Positions 1 through 8,952 of a stretch of DNA of 64,000 bases are shown piece by piece. The notes below the pieces were generated by a model, which did no database searches, was not told where the DNA came from, and saw only the letters and a program-made list of their open reading frames with translations. Positions within the stretch are counted from its first letter, which is position 1; each line of letters opens with the position of its first letter. The DNA is from Pseudomonas quebecensis (GTDB lineage Bacteria; Pseudomonadota; Gammaproteobacteria; Pseudomonadales; Pseudomonadaceae), in NCBI RefSeq assembly GCF_026410085.1, contig NZ_CP112866.1, positions 1-64,000 of the forward strand. Reading direction: 5' to 3'. The position numbers and the translations under genes were made by a program.

Positions 1-29
1 CCCTTCACTGAAAAGTCTAGGAGATCGGT

Positions 30-1394
30 ATGTCCAGTAACAACCCGCAAACCCTTGAATGGCAAGCCTTGAGCAGTGATCACCACCTGGCGCCGTTCAG
101 CGACTTCAAGCAATTGAAAGAGAAAGGCCCGCGCATCATCACCAAAGCCCACGGCGTGTACCTGTGGGACAGCGAAGGCAACAAGATCCTCGACGGCATG
201 GCCGGCCTGTGGTGCGTGGCGATCGGTTACGGTCGCGATGAACTGGCCGACGCCGCCGCCAAACAGATGAAAGAGCTGCCGTACTACAACCTGTTCTTCC
301 AGACCGCTCACCCGCCGGTGCTGGAACTGGCCAAAGCCATTTCCGACATCGCGCCGGCCGGAATGAACCACGTGTTCTTCACCGGTTCCGGCTCCGAAGG
401 CAACGACACCATGTTGCGCATGGTCCGCCACTACTGGGCGATCAAGGGCCAGCCGAACAAGAAAACCATCATCAGCCGCAAAAATGGCTACCACGGGTCC
501 ACTGTGGCCGGCGCCAGCCTGGGCGGCATGACCTATATGCACGAGCAGGGCGACTTGCCGATCCCGGGCATTGTCCATATCGCCCAGCCGTACTGGTTCG
601 GCGAAGGCGGCGACATGAGCCCCGAAGAGTTCGGTGTGTGGGCCGCCAACCAGCTTGAAGAAAAGATCCTGGAAGTGGGCGTGGATAACGTCGGTGCGTT
701 TATTGCCGAACCGATCCAGGGCGCCGGCGGTGTGATCGTGCCGCCCGAGACCTACTGGCCGCGCATCAAAGAGATTCTGGCCAAGTACGACATTCTGTTT
801 ATCGCCGACGAAGTGATCTGCGGCTTCGGACGTACCGGCGAGTGGTTCGGTAGCGATTTCTATGGCCTCAAGCCGCACATGATGACCATCGCCAAGGGCC
901 TGACCTCGGGGTACATCCCCATGGGTGGCCTGATCGTGCGCGATGACGTGGTGGCCGTGCTCAACGAAGGCGGCGATTTCAACCATGGCTTCACCTACTC
1001 CGGTCACCCGGTGGCGGCGGCGGTGGCGTTGGAAAACATCCGCATCATGCGCGATGAACAGATTGTTAAACGTGTGCATGACGAAACGGCACCCTATTTG
1101 CAGAAACGTCTGAGGGAGCTGGCGGATCACCCTCTGGTGGGTGAAGTGCGTGGCGTCGGCATGCTCGGTGCGATTGAACTGGTGCAGGACAAGGCCACGC
1201 GCAAGCGTTACGAGGGCAGGGGTGCAGGCATGATCTGCCGCACGTTCTGCTTCGAAAATGGCCTGATCATGCGCGCCGTGGGCGACACCATGATCATTTC
1301 GCCGCCACTGGTGATCAGCAAGGCGGAAATCGACGAACTGGTCACCAAGGCTCGCCAGTGCCTGGACCTGACTTTGGCGGCATTGCAGGGCTAA
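30..1394 (+). CDS. spuC: Putrescine--pyruvate aminotransferase SpuC
   Basis: This 454-residue class-III, PLP-dependent aminotransferase is predicted to move the amino group of putrescine (and related polyamines) to pyruvate, giving 4-aminobutanal and alanine in the cytoplasm. The cofactor sites are visible: GSGSEGNDT for the phosphate, D260 in FIADEVICGFGRTG for the pyridine nitrogen, and the Schiff-base lysine K289 in TIAKGLTSGY. An AGGAG box sits just before the ATG. Length and sequence fit SpuC rather than generic omega-transaminases. It is followed by the polyamine-binding proteins and their ABC transporter, which supports the substrate. Sequence upstream of base 1 is not visible, so an operon with glutamylpolyamine synthetases cannot be judged. 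Confidence 0.95.
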   Translation: MSSNNPQTLEWQALSSDHHLAPFSDFKQLKEKGPRIITKAHGVYLWDSEGNKILDGMAGLWCVAIGYGRDELADAAAKQMKELPYYNLFFQTAHPPVLELAKAISDIAPAGMNHVFFTGSGSEGNDTMLRMVRHYWAIKGQPNKKTIISRKNGYHGSTVAGASLGGMTYMHEQGDLPIPGIVHIAQPYWFGEGGDMSPEEFGVWAANQLEEKILEVGVDNVGAFIAEPIQGAGGVIVPPETYWPRIKEILAKYDILFIADEVICGFGRTGEWFGSDFYGLKPHMMTIAKGLTSGYIPMGGLIVRDDVVAVLNEGGDFNHGFTYSGHPVAAAVALENIRIMRDEQIVKRVHDETAPYLQKRLRELADHPLVGEVRGVGMLGAIELVQDKATRKRYEGRGAGMICRTFCFENGLIMRAVGDTMIISPPLVISKAEIDELVTKARQCLDLTLAALQG

Positions 1395-1561
1395 ATGCTA
1401 GGCTCAGTGCGCAGTGCACCGAGCGGTTATAAATGTAGGGGCTTTGGTTGAAAGCCGGCCCCTGAACTTGCCAGACTGTCGCCCTGTTGTGTTGCCCTTT
1501 GGCTGGGCTGCGGAACATACATAGCGTGTGGCCCAAAAAAGAAAAATTGGAGCATTACCAA

Positions 1562-2671
1562 ATGAAGGCATTAGGTTTGAAGAACGCGGGCAAGACCCTC
1601 CTCGCCTTGTCCCTGATGGGCGCGATGGCGGGCGCGGCACAGGCGGACGATAAAGTGCTGCACGTCTACAACTGGTCCGATTACATCGCACCGGACACCA
1701 TCGCCAACTTCGAAAAAGAGTCGGGCATCAAAGTGGTGTACGACGTGTTCGACAGCAACGAAACCCTGGAGGCCAAGTTGCTGGCCGGCAAGTCCGGGTA
1801 TGACATCGTCGTACCGTCGAACAACTTCCTGGCCAAGCAGATCAAGGCCGGCGTTTATCAGGAGCTGGACAAGTCCAAGCTGTCCAACTACGACAACCTG
1901 AACAAGTCCCTGCTCAAGGCCGTGTCGGTCAGTGACCCGGACAACAAGCACGCCTTCCCTTACATGTGGGGCTCGATCGGCATCGGCTACAACCCGGAGA
2001 AGGTCAAGGCTGCGCTGGGCGTGGACAAGATCGACTCGTGGGACACGCTGCTCAAGCCTGAAAACATCGCCAAGCTCAAAAGCTGCGGCGTGAGCTTCCT
2101 CGATTCGCCAACCGAAATGCTGCCGGTCGCACTGCATTACCTGGGCCTGCCGACGGACACCCAGAAAAAAGACGACCTGAAGAAAGCCGAAGAGCTGTTC
2201 CTGAAGATCCGTCCTTCGATCGGCTACTTCCACTCCTCCAAGTACATCTCCGACCTGGCCAACGGCAACATCTGCGTGGCCGTCGGTTACTCGGGTGACA
2301 TCCAGCAGGCCAAGTCCCGCGCGGCTGAAGCCGGTGGCAAGGTCAAGGTGGCGTACGACATTCCTAAGGAAGGCGCCGGCAGTTTCTATGACATGGTCGC
2401 CATCCCTAAAGACGCCGAAAACGTCGACGCGGCCTACAAGTTCATGAACTACCTGCTCAAGCCGGATGTCATGGCGGCTATCACCAACAGCGTGCGTTTC
2501 CCCAATGGTAACGAGAAGGCGACCGCACTGGTCGACAAGGACATTACCAGCGACCCGGGCATCTACCCATCGGCGGATGTGCAGGCCAAGCTCTATGCCA
2601 TTGCCGACCTGCCGGCCGCGACCCAGCGTGAAATGACCCGCAGCTGGACCAAGATCAAGTCGGGCAAGTAA
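1562..2671 (+). CDS. spuD: Periplasmic putrescine-binding protein (SpuD/PotF type)
   Basis: This 369-residue solute-binding protein of the PotD/PotF family has a Sec signal peptide (cleavage near AQA-DD, residue 29) and the family start [12 protein letters not shown]. The chosen ATG begins the signal peptide; an in-frame reading open further upstream (from 1487) adds a segment unlike any signal sequence. Residue F275, in [10 protein letters not shown], lies where P. aeruginosa SpuD is reported to have Phe, while spermidine-specific SpuE has Trp. Putrescine is therefore the more likely ligand. It shares long blocks with the next gene, so the two are tandem paralogues. Ligand assignment is inference from a recalled residue. 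Confidence 0.9.
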   Translation: MKALGLKNAGKTLLALSLMGAMAGAAQADDKVLHVYNWSDYIAPDTIANFEKESGIKVVYDVFDSNETLEAKLLAGKSGYDIVVPSNNFLAKQIKAGVYQELDKSKLSNYDNLNKSLLKAVSVSDPDNKHAFPYMWGSIGIGYNPEKVKAALGVDKIDSWDTLLKPENIAKLKSCGVSFLDSPTEMLPVALHYLGLPTDTQKKDDLKKAEELFLKIRPSIGYFHSSKYISDLANGNICVAVGYSGDIQQAKSRAAEAGGKVKVAYDIPKEGAGSFYDMVAIPKDAENVDAAYKFMNYLLKPDVMAAITNSVRFPNGNEKATALVDKDITSDPGIYPSADVQAKLYAIADLPAATQREMTRSWTKIKSGK

Positions 2672-2683
2672 GCCTTAAAACCT

Positions 2684-2711
2684 GTGGGAGGGGGCTGGTC
2701 CCCTCCCGCAC
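2684..2711. repeat. Single REP-type hairpin
   Basis: This is an imperfect inverted repeat, GTGGGAGGGG against CCCCTCCCGCAC around a short CTGGT loop. It lies 12 bases after the spuD stop and belongs to the family seen many times in this window. In the transcript it would form a stable hairpin between spuD and spuE, and could protect or limit the upstream message. Confidence 0.75.
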
Positions 2712-2810
2712 ATTAATTAAATGACAGAAAGTTTTGCCGGATCGGTTTATCGAGGGTAAGTTGCGCGCCGGTTTTGTTGCCGGGCAACAACTTTGGGCCC
2801 AACTATTTAA

Positions 2811-3917
<1,107 letters not shown>

Positions 3918-3984
3918 GGCTCAAACTATCCTGGGTTCGCCCGCCTCGGGCGAACCGCACTCTGTTTTTTTGGGAGTTTCGTAA

Positions 3985-5127
3985 ATGGCAGTTGCCTCCG
4001 GCGCCTACAAGAAAGCCCTCGAGGGCGACCAGACACCGAAGAAGGTGCTGGTCAAAATCGACCGGGTCACGAAGAAGTTCGACGAGACGATTGCCGTGGA
4101 CGATGTGTCCCTGGAAATCAAGAAAGGCGAGATCTTCGCCTTGCTCGGCGGTTCGGGTTCGGGCAAGTCCACCTTGCTGAGAATGCTCGCAGGTTTCGAG
4201 CGTCCGACCGAGGGCCGCATTTACCTCGACGGTGTGGACATCACCGACATGCCGCCCTACGAGCGGCCGATCAACATGATGTTCCAGTCCTACGCCTTGT
4301 TCCCGCACATGACCGTGGCGCAGAACATTGCGTTCGGCCTGCAGCAGGACAAGATCCCCAAGGCCGAGGTCGACGCCCGCGTGGCCGAGATGCTCAAGCT
4401 CGTGCAGATGAGCCAGTACGCCAAGCGTAAGCCGCACCAATTGTCCGGTGGTCAGCGCCAACGCGTGGCCCTGGCCCGCTCCCTGGCCAAACGCCCGAAA
4501 CTGCTGCTGCTCGACGAGCCGATGGGCGCCCTCGATAAGAAACTGCGTTCGCAGATGCAGCTGGAACTGGTGGAAATCATCGAGCGCGTCGGCGTGACCT
4601 GTGTGATGGTGACCCACGACCAAGAAGAGGCCATGACCATGGCCGAGCGCATCGCGATCATGCACCTGGGCTGGATCGCGCAGATCGGCAGCCCGATCGA
4701 CATCTACGAAACGCCTACCAGCCGCCTGGTGTGCGAGTTCATCGGCAGCGTCAACATCTTCGACACCCAGGTCGTGGATGATGCCGAGGGTCACGCCGTA
4801 CTCAAGTGCGCCGACCTGGACCGCGATATCTACGTAGGCTACGGCATCGCCACGGCGGTGGAAGACAAGTCGGTGACGTATGCCATCCGCCCGGAAAAAC
4901 TGCTGGTCACTACCCAGATGCCGACCTGCGAACACAACTGGTCCAGCGGCAAGGTGCACGACATCGCCTACCTGGGCGGCCACTCGGTGTTCTACGTCGA
5001 GCTGCCCAGCGGCAAGCTGGTGCAATCGTTCGTGGCCAACGCCGAGCGCCGTGGCCAGCGTCCGACCTGGGGTGACCAGGTCTACGTGTGGTGGGAAGAC
5101 GACAGCGGCGTGGTACTGCGCTCATGA
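3985..5127 (+). CDS. spuF: Polyamine ABC transporter ATP-binding protein
   Basis: This 380-residue ATPase energises polyamine uptake at the inner membrane. It has a Walker A GGSGSGKST (about residues 53-61), Q-loop MMFQSYALFP, signature LSGGQRQRVALARSL, Walker B LLLLDEPMGALD and the switch histidine in VMVTHDQEEAM. The C-terminal part (from about 250) is the TOBE-type regulatory domain typical of PotA/PotG. Its stop codon overlaps the start of the permease gene (ATGA at 5124-5127), so the ATPase and both permeases are translationally coupled. Confidence 0.93.
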   Translation: MAVASGAYKKALEGDQTPKKVLVKIDRVTKKFDETIAVDDVSLEIKKGEIFALLGGSGSGKSTLLRMLAGFERPTEGRIYLDGVDITDMPPYERPINMMFQSYALFPHMTVAQNIAFGLQQDKIPKAEVDARVAEMLKLVQMSQYAKRKPHQLSGGQRQRVALARSLAKRPKLLLLDEPMGALDKKLRSQMQLELVEIIERVGVTCVMVTHDQEEAMTMAERIAIMHLGWIAQIGSPIDIYETPTSRLVCEFIGSVNIFDTQVVDDAEGHAVLKCADLDRDIYVGYGIATAVEDKSVTYAIRPEKLLVTTQMPTCEHNWSSGKVHDIAYLGGHSVFYVELPSGKLVQSFVANAERRGQRPTWGDQVYVWWEDDSGVVLRS

Positions 5128-6044
5128 ACATGAAGAAGTTCAAGCGGCGCTTGCACCGCATCGTCCCCAGCGGCAAGCAGGTGGTCATCGGGATTCCGTT
5201 CCTGTGGCTGTTCCTGTTCTTCGCCCTGCCTTTTTTTATCGTCCTGAAAATCAGCTTTGCCGAAGCCGATGTCGCGATCCCGCCGTACACCGAGATCTAT
5301 ACCTACGTTGAGCAGAAGCTGCAGGTGGTGCTCAACCTGGCCAACTACAGCCTGCTGGCAGGCGATGAGTTGTACATCTCGGCATACCTGGGCTCGCTGA
5401 AAATGGCGTTCTTCAGCACCCTGCTGTGCCTGCTGATCGGCTACCCGATGGCCTATGCCATTGCCACCGCGCGCAAAGAAATGCAGACCGTGCTGGTCCT
5501 GCTGATCATGATGCCGACCTGGACGGCGATCCTGATCCGCGTCTATGCCTGGATGGGCATCCTCAGCAATAACGGTCTGCTCAATGGCTTCCTGATGTCC
5601 ATGGGGTTGATCAACGAGCCGCTGCAGATCCTCAACACCAACATTGCGGTGTATATCGGCGTGGTTTATTCCTACCTGCCGTTCATGATCCTGCCGCTGT
5701 ATGCCAACCTGGTGAAGCACGACCAGAGCCTGCTGGAAGCCGCGTCGGACCTCGGGTCGAGCACCTTCAACAGTTTCTGGAAGATCACCGTGCCGCTGTC
5801 CAAGAACGGCATTATCGCCGGCTGCATGCTGGTGTTCATCCCGGTGGTGGGCGAGTTCGTGATCCCGGAACTGCTGGGCGGCCCGGAAACCCTGATGATC
5901 GGTAAAGTGCTGTGGCAGGAATTCTTCAATAACCGTGACTGGCCTGTGGCTTCTGCACTGGCGGTGGTGATGCTGGCGATCCTGATCGTGCCGATCATCC
6001 TGTTCAACCGCAGCCAAGCCAAAGAGATGGAGGGCAAGATATGA
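5124..6044 (+). CDS. spuG: Polyamine ABC transporter permease (PotB/PotH type)
   Basis: This 306-residue inner-membrane subunit has six predicted hydrophobic segments. The binding-protein-dependent EAA loop is visible as LLEAASDLGSSTFNSFWKITVPL, which docks on the ATPase. The start at 5124 overlaps the spuF stop; ATG 5130 is an alternative two codons later. An in-frame extension back to 5088 lies within spuF and is rejected. The gene forms the transmembrane channel with SpuH. Confidence 0.93.
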   Translation: MNMKKFKRRLHRIVPSGKQVVIGIPFLWLFLFFALPFFIVLKISFAEADVAIPPYTEIYTYVEQKLQVVLNLANYSLLAGDELYISAYLGSLKMAFFSTLLCLLIGYPMAYAIATARKEMQTVLVLLIMMPTWTAILIRVYAWMGILSNNGLLNGFLMSMGLINEPLQILNTNIAVYIGVVYSYLPFMILPLYANLVKHDQSLLEAASDLGSSTFNSFWKITVPLSKNGIIAGCMLVFIPVVGEFVIPELLGGPETLMIGKVLWQEFFNNRDWPVASALAVVMLAILIVPIILFNRSQAKEMEGKI

Positions 6045-6925
6045 AGCGCTTCAGTTTCTCAAGCTTCATGCTGGTGGCGGGGTTGCTGTTCATCTACCTG
6101 CCGATGCTGATTCTGGTGATCTACTCGTTCAACGAATCCAAGCTGGTGACGGTGTGGGGCGGTTGGTCGATCAAGTGGTATGTGGGCCTGCTGGACAACA
6201 CCCAGTTGATGGGCTCGGTGGCGCGCTCCCTGGAAATCGCCTGCTACACGGCGGTGGCCGCGGTGGCGCTGGGTACGTTGGCGGCGTTTGTGCTGACGCG
6301 TATCAGCCAGTTCAAAGGCCGCACGCTGTTCGGCGGCCTGGTGACCGCGCCGTTGGTGATGCCGGAAGTGATCACCGGTCTGTCGCTGTTGCTGCTGTTC
6401 GTGGCCATGGCCCAGATGATCGGCTGGCCTCAGGAGCGTGGCATCGTCACCATCTGGATCGCTCACACCACGTTCTGTGCTGCGTATGTGGCGGTGGTGG
6501 TGTCGGCGCGTTTGCGTGAGCTGGACCTGTCGATCGAAGAGGCGGCGATGGACCTGGGCGCGCGGCCGTGGAAAGTGTTCTTCCTGATCACCATCCCGAT
6601 GATTGCGCCGTCATTGGCGGCGGGCGGCATGATGTCGTTTGCGTTGTCCCTGGACGACCTGGTTTTGGCCAGCTTCGTGTCGGGCCCGGGCTCGACCACC
6701 TTGCCGATGGAAGTGTTCTCGGCCGTGCGCCTGGGGGTTAAACCCGAGATCAACGCGGTGGCCAGCCTGATTCTGCTGGCGGTGTCGCTGGTGACCTTCC
6801 TGGTGTGGTTCTTCAGCCGCCGTGCCGAAGAGATGCGCAAGAAAGCCATTCAGCAAGCCATCGAAGAAGCCGCCGCCGATGGCTGGCAGCAACCGGACAA
6901 GCGCCGCGCTCCGGCGCCGGTCTAA
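6041..6925 (+). CDS. spuH: Polyamine ABC transporter permease (PotC/PotI type)
   Basis: This 294-residue permease pairs with SpuG. It has six hydrophobic segments and an EAA loop (SIEEAAMDLGARPWKVFFLI). The ATG overlaps the spuG stop by four bases (ATGA), again indicating coupled translation. The C-terminal tail from about residue 260 is charged and rich in Arg, Glu, Lys and Ala, and lies in the cytoplasm. It is the last gene of the spu block and is followed at once by a paired REP element. Confidence 0.93.
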   Translation: MKRFSFSSFMLVAGLLFIYLPMLILVIYSFNESKLVTVWGGWSIKWYVGLLDNTQLMGSVARSLEIACYTAVAAVALGTLAAFVLTRISQFKGRTLFGGLVTAPLVMPEVITGLSLLLLFVAMAQMIGWPQERGIVTIWIAHTTFCAAYVAVVVSARLRELDLSIEEAAMDLGARPWKVFFLITIPMIAPSLAAGGMMSFALSLDDLVLASFVSGPGSTTLPMEVFSAVRLGVKPEINAVASLILLAVSLVTFLVWFFSRRAEEMRKKAIQQAIEEAAADGWQQPDKRRAPAPV

Positions 6926-6926
6926 A

Positions 6927-7017
6927 TGTGTGAGGGGGCTTGCTCCCGATGGCGGTGGGTCAGTCAACAGATGCAGTGACTGGCACGCAGCCATCGGGGG
7001 CAAGCCCCCTCCCACAG
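6927..7017. repeat. Paired REP element (REPIN-like)
   Basis: Two copies of the GTGGGAGGGGGCTTGCCCCCGAT-type sequence lie in inverted orientation, separated by about 40 bases. The left copy is degenerate (TGTGAGGGGGCTTGCTCCCGAT). The right one reads ATCGGGGGCAAGCCCCCTCCCAC. The pair separates the end of the spu operon from a convergent gene, and the whole unit could fold into one long hairpin. Confidence 0.85.
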
Positions 7018-7039
7018 TCTTGACCGCATTCCAGATTGG

Positions 7040-7681
7040 CTATGCAGTCCAAGGCGACTTGCGAATCACCTCGACAAAGTTCATCGGCTTGAACCCTGGC
7101 TCCTGATCCACCAGTACATCCGTCTTCACGTTGCCAAACGTGGTCTGCGGGCGATGGCGCAAGCCGTCGGCAAAGGCGCAGATGATGCACTCCTTGAATC
7201 CTTCACCGCGTGGATGCGCATGCACCACGGCTTCGCGCTGCACGCTGCTGAACGCGGCGTAGTCCATGCCCAGCACGTCCATTTCGACGCCGGCGGTCAC
7301 CAACGCCACGGTCGGACGCAAATGTTGCGGTATGCCGGGCGTGGTGTGCAGGGCGATGGACAGCCATACCTGTTCGATATCGTCATCGCTCAGCCCATAC
7401 GGCTTCAGGAAGGCGGCGGCAGCGTTGGCGCCGTCCACTTCGAAACGCTCGTTGTCGCTGCGATGACCTGCCACCAGGCCCAGGTCATGAAACATGGCGC
7501 CGACGTAGAGCAGCTCGGGGTTGTAGGCCAGTTGCTTGCGTTCACCGCTCAGTGCGCCGAACAGAAAGACCCGACGGGAGTGGTGATAGAGCAGGTCGGA
7601 TTCGACGTCGCGGATATATTCGGTGGTGGCCTTGGCCAGCGCGCTGTTCGGGATTTTGATGCCGGCAATGGTAGTGGTCAT
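7040..7681 (-). CDS. HD-domain hydrolase, cyanamide-hydratase-like
   Basis: This 213-residue soluble protein has an HD metal-binding domain. Visible ligands are H34 in LYHHSRRVF, H65-D66 in GAMFHDLGLV, H102 in IALHTTPG and D135 in GVEMDVLG. The spacing and the HHSRR...FHDLGL pattern resemble the cyanamide hydratase branch (fungal Cah, yeast DDI2/3) rather than nucleotide-cleaving HD enzymes. The ATG at 7681 has AGGAG at good distance; the reading frame continues upstream but without family similarity. It is transcribed away from a GlxA-type regulator, which may control it. The substrate is unknown; any small nitrile or amide is speculation. Confidence 0.75.
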   Translation of the reverse strand: MTTTIAGIKIPNSALAKATTEYIRDVESDLLYHHSRRVFLFGALSGERKQLAYNPELLYVGAMFHDLGLVAGHRSDNERFEVDGANAAAAFLKPYGLSDDDIEQVWLSIALHTTPGIPQHLRPTVALVTAGVEMDVLGMDYAAFSSVQREAVVHAHPRGEGFKECIICAFADGLRHRPQTTFGNVKTDVLVDQEPGFKPMNFVEVIRKSPWTA

Positions 7682-7800
7682 GGTAGCTCTCCTGTGGAAA
7701 GCCCACAGTCTGGTCGCGCACCCGCGAAGCGACCATGGCGACGGGGATGCGATCCCGGCCAAAGTGCCGTCACTTCGTGCCAAGGGTATACGCCGTCAAT

Positions 7801-7884
7801 GGGGGCGCTGGCTTGCCCGCGATAGCATCACCTCGGTATACCTGATGGGCCTGGTCGTCTGTATCGCAGGCAAGTCAGCCCCAC
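7801..7884. repeat. Paired REP element, second class (GCTGGCTTGCC type)
   Basis: Left arm GGGGGCGCTGGCTTGCCCGC and right arm CGCAGGCAAGTCAGCCCCAC form an inverted pair with a central spacer. The core differs from the common class in this window and matches the copy at 56066-56150. It lies between the divergent HD-domain gene and the GlxA-type regulator, so promoters of both must sit around it. Confidence 0.75.
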
Positions 7885-7920
7885 AGGGTTTTGCGCCAGC
7901 CCCAGCTATAAGGTTTACCC

Positions 7921-8886
7921 ATGCACAAGACCGTCGCGATCCTGATTTTCCCCGGCGTCCAGTCACTGGATGTGACCGGCCCCATGGATGTGTTCTGCGA
8001 AGCCAACCGCTTTCTGCCGCCCCAGGATCATTACCGGATAGAGGTCATCGGGCTGGACCACGGCACCATGGTCGCCTCCAACGGCTTGGCATTGCAGGCC
8101 CACCGGCATTACAGCGAGGCCCTGCAGGACTATGATCTGCTGCTGGTCGCTGGAGGCCCGCAACTGCCGTTCGAAGATTTCGGCTCGGCGTTCGATGACT
8201 GGCTACGGGGTGCAACCGCCAGGGCGCAACGCTTCGGTTCTGTCTGCAACGGCGCCTTTATGCTGGCGCGCGCTGGATTGCTGGAGGGCAAAACCGTCAC
8301 TACCCACTGGAACGATGCTGCCGACCTGGCGCGTCTGTGCCCGTCGGCCCAGGTCGAGGTTGACCGCCTCTACGTACAGGACGGCAATCTCTATACCTCG
8401 GCGGGCGTCACGGCAGGCATCGACTTGTCGCTGTACCTGCTGGCCCAGGATCACGGCCCGGAAGTCGCGTTGAGCGTGGCCAAGCGCTTGGTGGTGTTCA
8501 CCCAGCGCTCCGGCGGGCAGTCGCAATTCAGCCCGTTCCTTGCGCCCCACGCCGAACCCACGTCGGCGGTGGCGCAGGTGCAACTGTATGTATTGGCGAA
8601 CCTGACCGGCGACCTGACCATCGCCGACCTGGCCAAGGCGGCCAATATGAGTGCGCGCAATTTCTCCCGGGTGTTTGCCCGTGAGGCCCGCATCACGCCG
8701 GCGGAATTCGTCGAAAGGGCACGGGTGGACGCGGCGCGAGTGATGCTCGAAAGCACCCGCGCGCCGCTCAAGACCGTGGCTTATCGATGCGGCTTTCGCG
8801 ATGCCCAGCACATGCGCAGCGTGTTCAACCGCCGGTTGGGCGTGACGCCGCATCAGTTCCGGCTCAACTTTGCGGCGCCGGTATAG
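7921..8886 (+). CDS. GlxA-family transcriptional regulator (DJ-1/PfpI plus AraC HTH)
   Basis: This 321-residue regulator has an N-terminal DJ-1/PfpI-like domain (about residues 4-185, with FPGVQSLDVTGPMDVF and the nucleophile-elbow-like GSVCNGAFMLA). Its C-terminal AraC/XylS DNA-binding domain spans about 210-318, with two HTH motifs (TIADLAKAANMSARNFSRVF and LKTVAYRCGFRDAQHMRSVF). The first domain in this family usually senses a small nitrogenous metabolite and is not a protease. AAGG precedes the ATG. The divergent HD-domain gene is the obvious candidate target. Confidence 0.88.
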   Translation: MHKTVAILIFPGVQSLDVTGPMDVFCEANRFLPPQDHYRIEVIGLDHGTMVASNGLALQAHRHYSEALQDYDLLLVAGGPQLPFEDFGSAFDDWLRGATARAQRFGSVCNGAFMLARAGLLEGKTVTTHWNDAADLARLCPSAQVEVDRLYVQDGNLYTSAGVTAGIDLSLYLLAQDHGPEVALSVAKRLVVFTQRSGGQSQFSPFLAPHAEPTSAVAQVQLYVLANLTGDLTIADLAKAANMSARNFSRVFAREARITPAEFVERARVDAARVMLESTRAPLKTVAYRCGFRDAQHMRSVFNRRLGVTPHQFRLNFAAPV

Positions 8887-8906
8887 ACGCGCCACTGCAG
8901 CGACAC

Positions 8907-8935
8907 TGTGTGAGCGGGCCAGCCCCTGCCACGGT
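8907..8935. repeat. Degenerate single REP-type hairpin
   Basis: A weak copy (GTGTGAGCGGGCCAGCCCCTGCCAC) sits between the convergent ends of the GlxA-type regulator and the acylase gene. It can fold as a hairpin and may act in both directions as a transcript end. Confidence 0.45.
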
Positions 8936-8952
8936 TTTTGCGCTGCAGGCCG

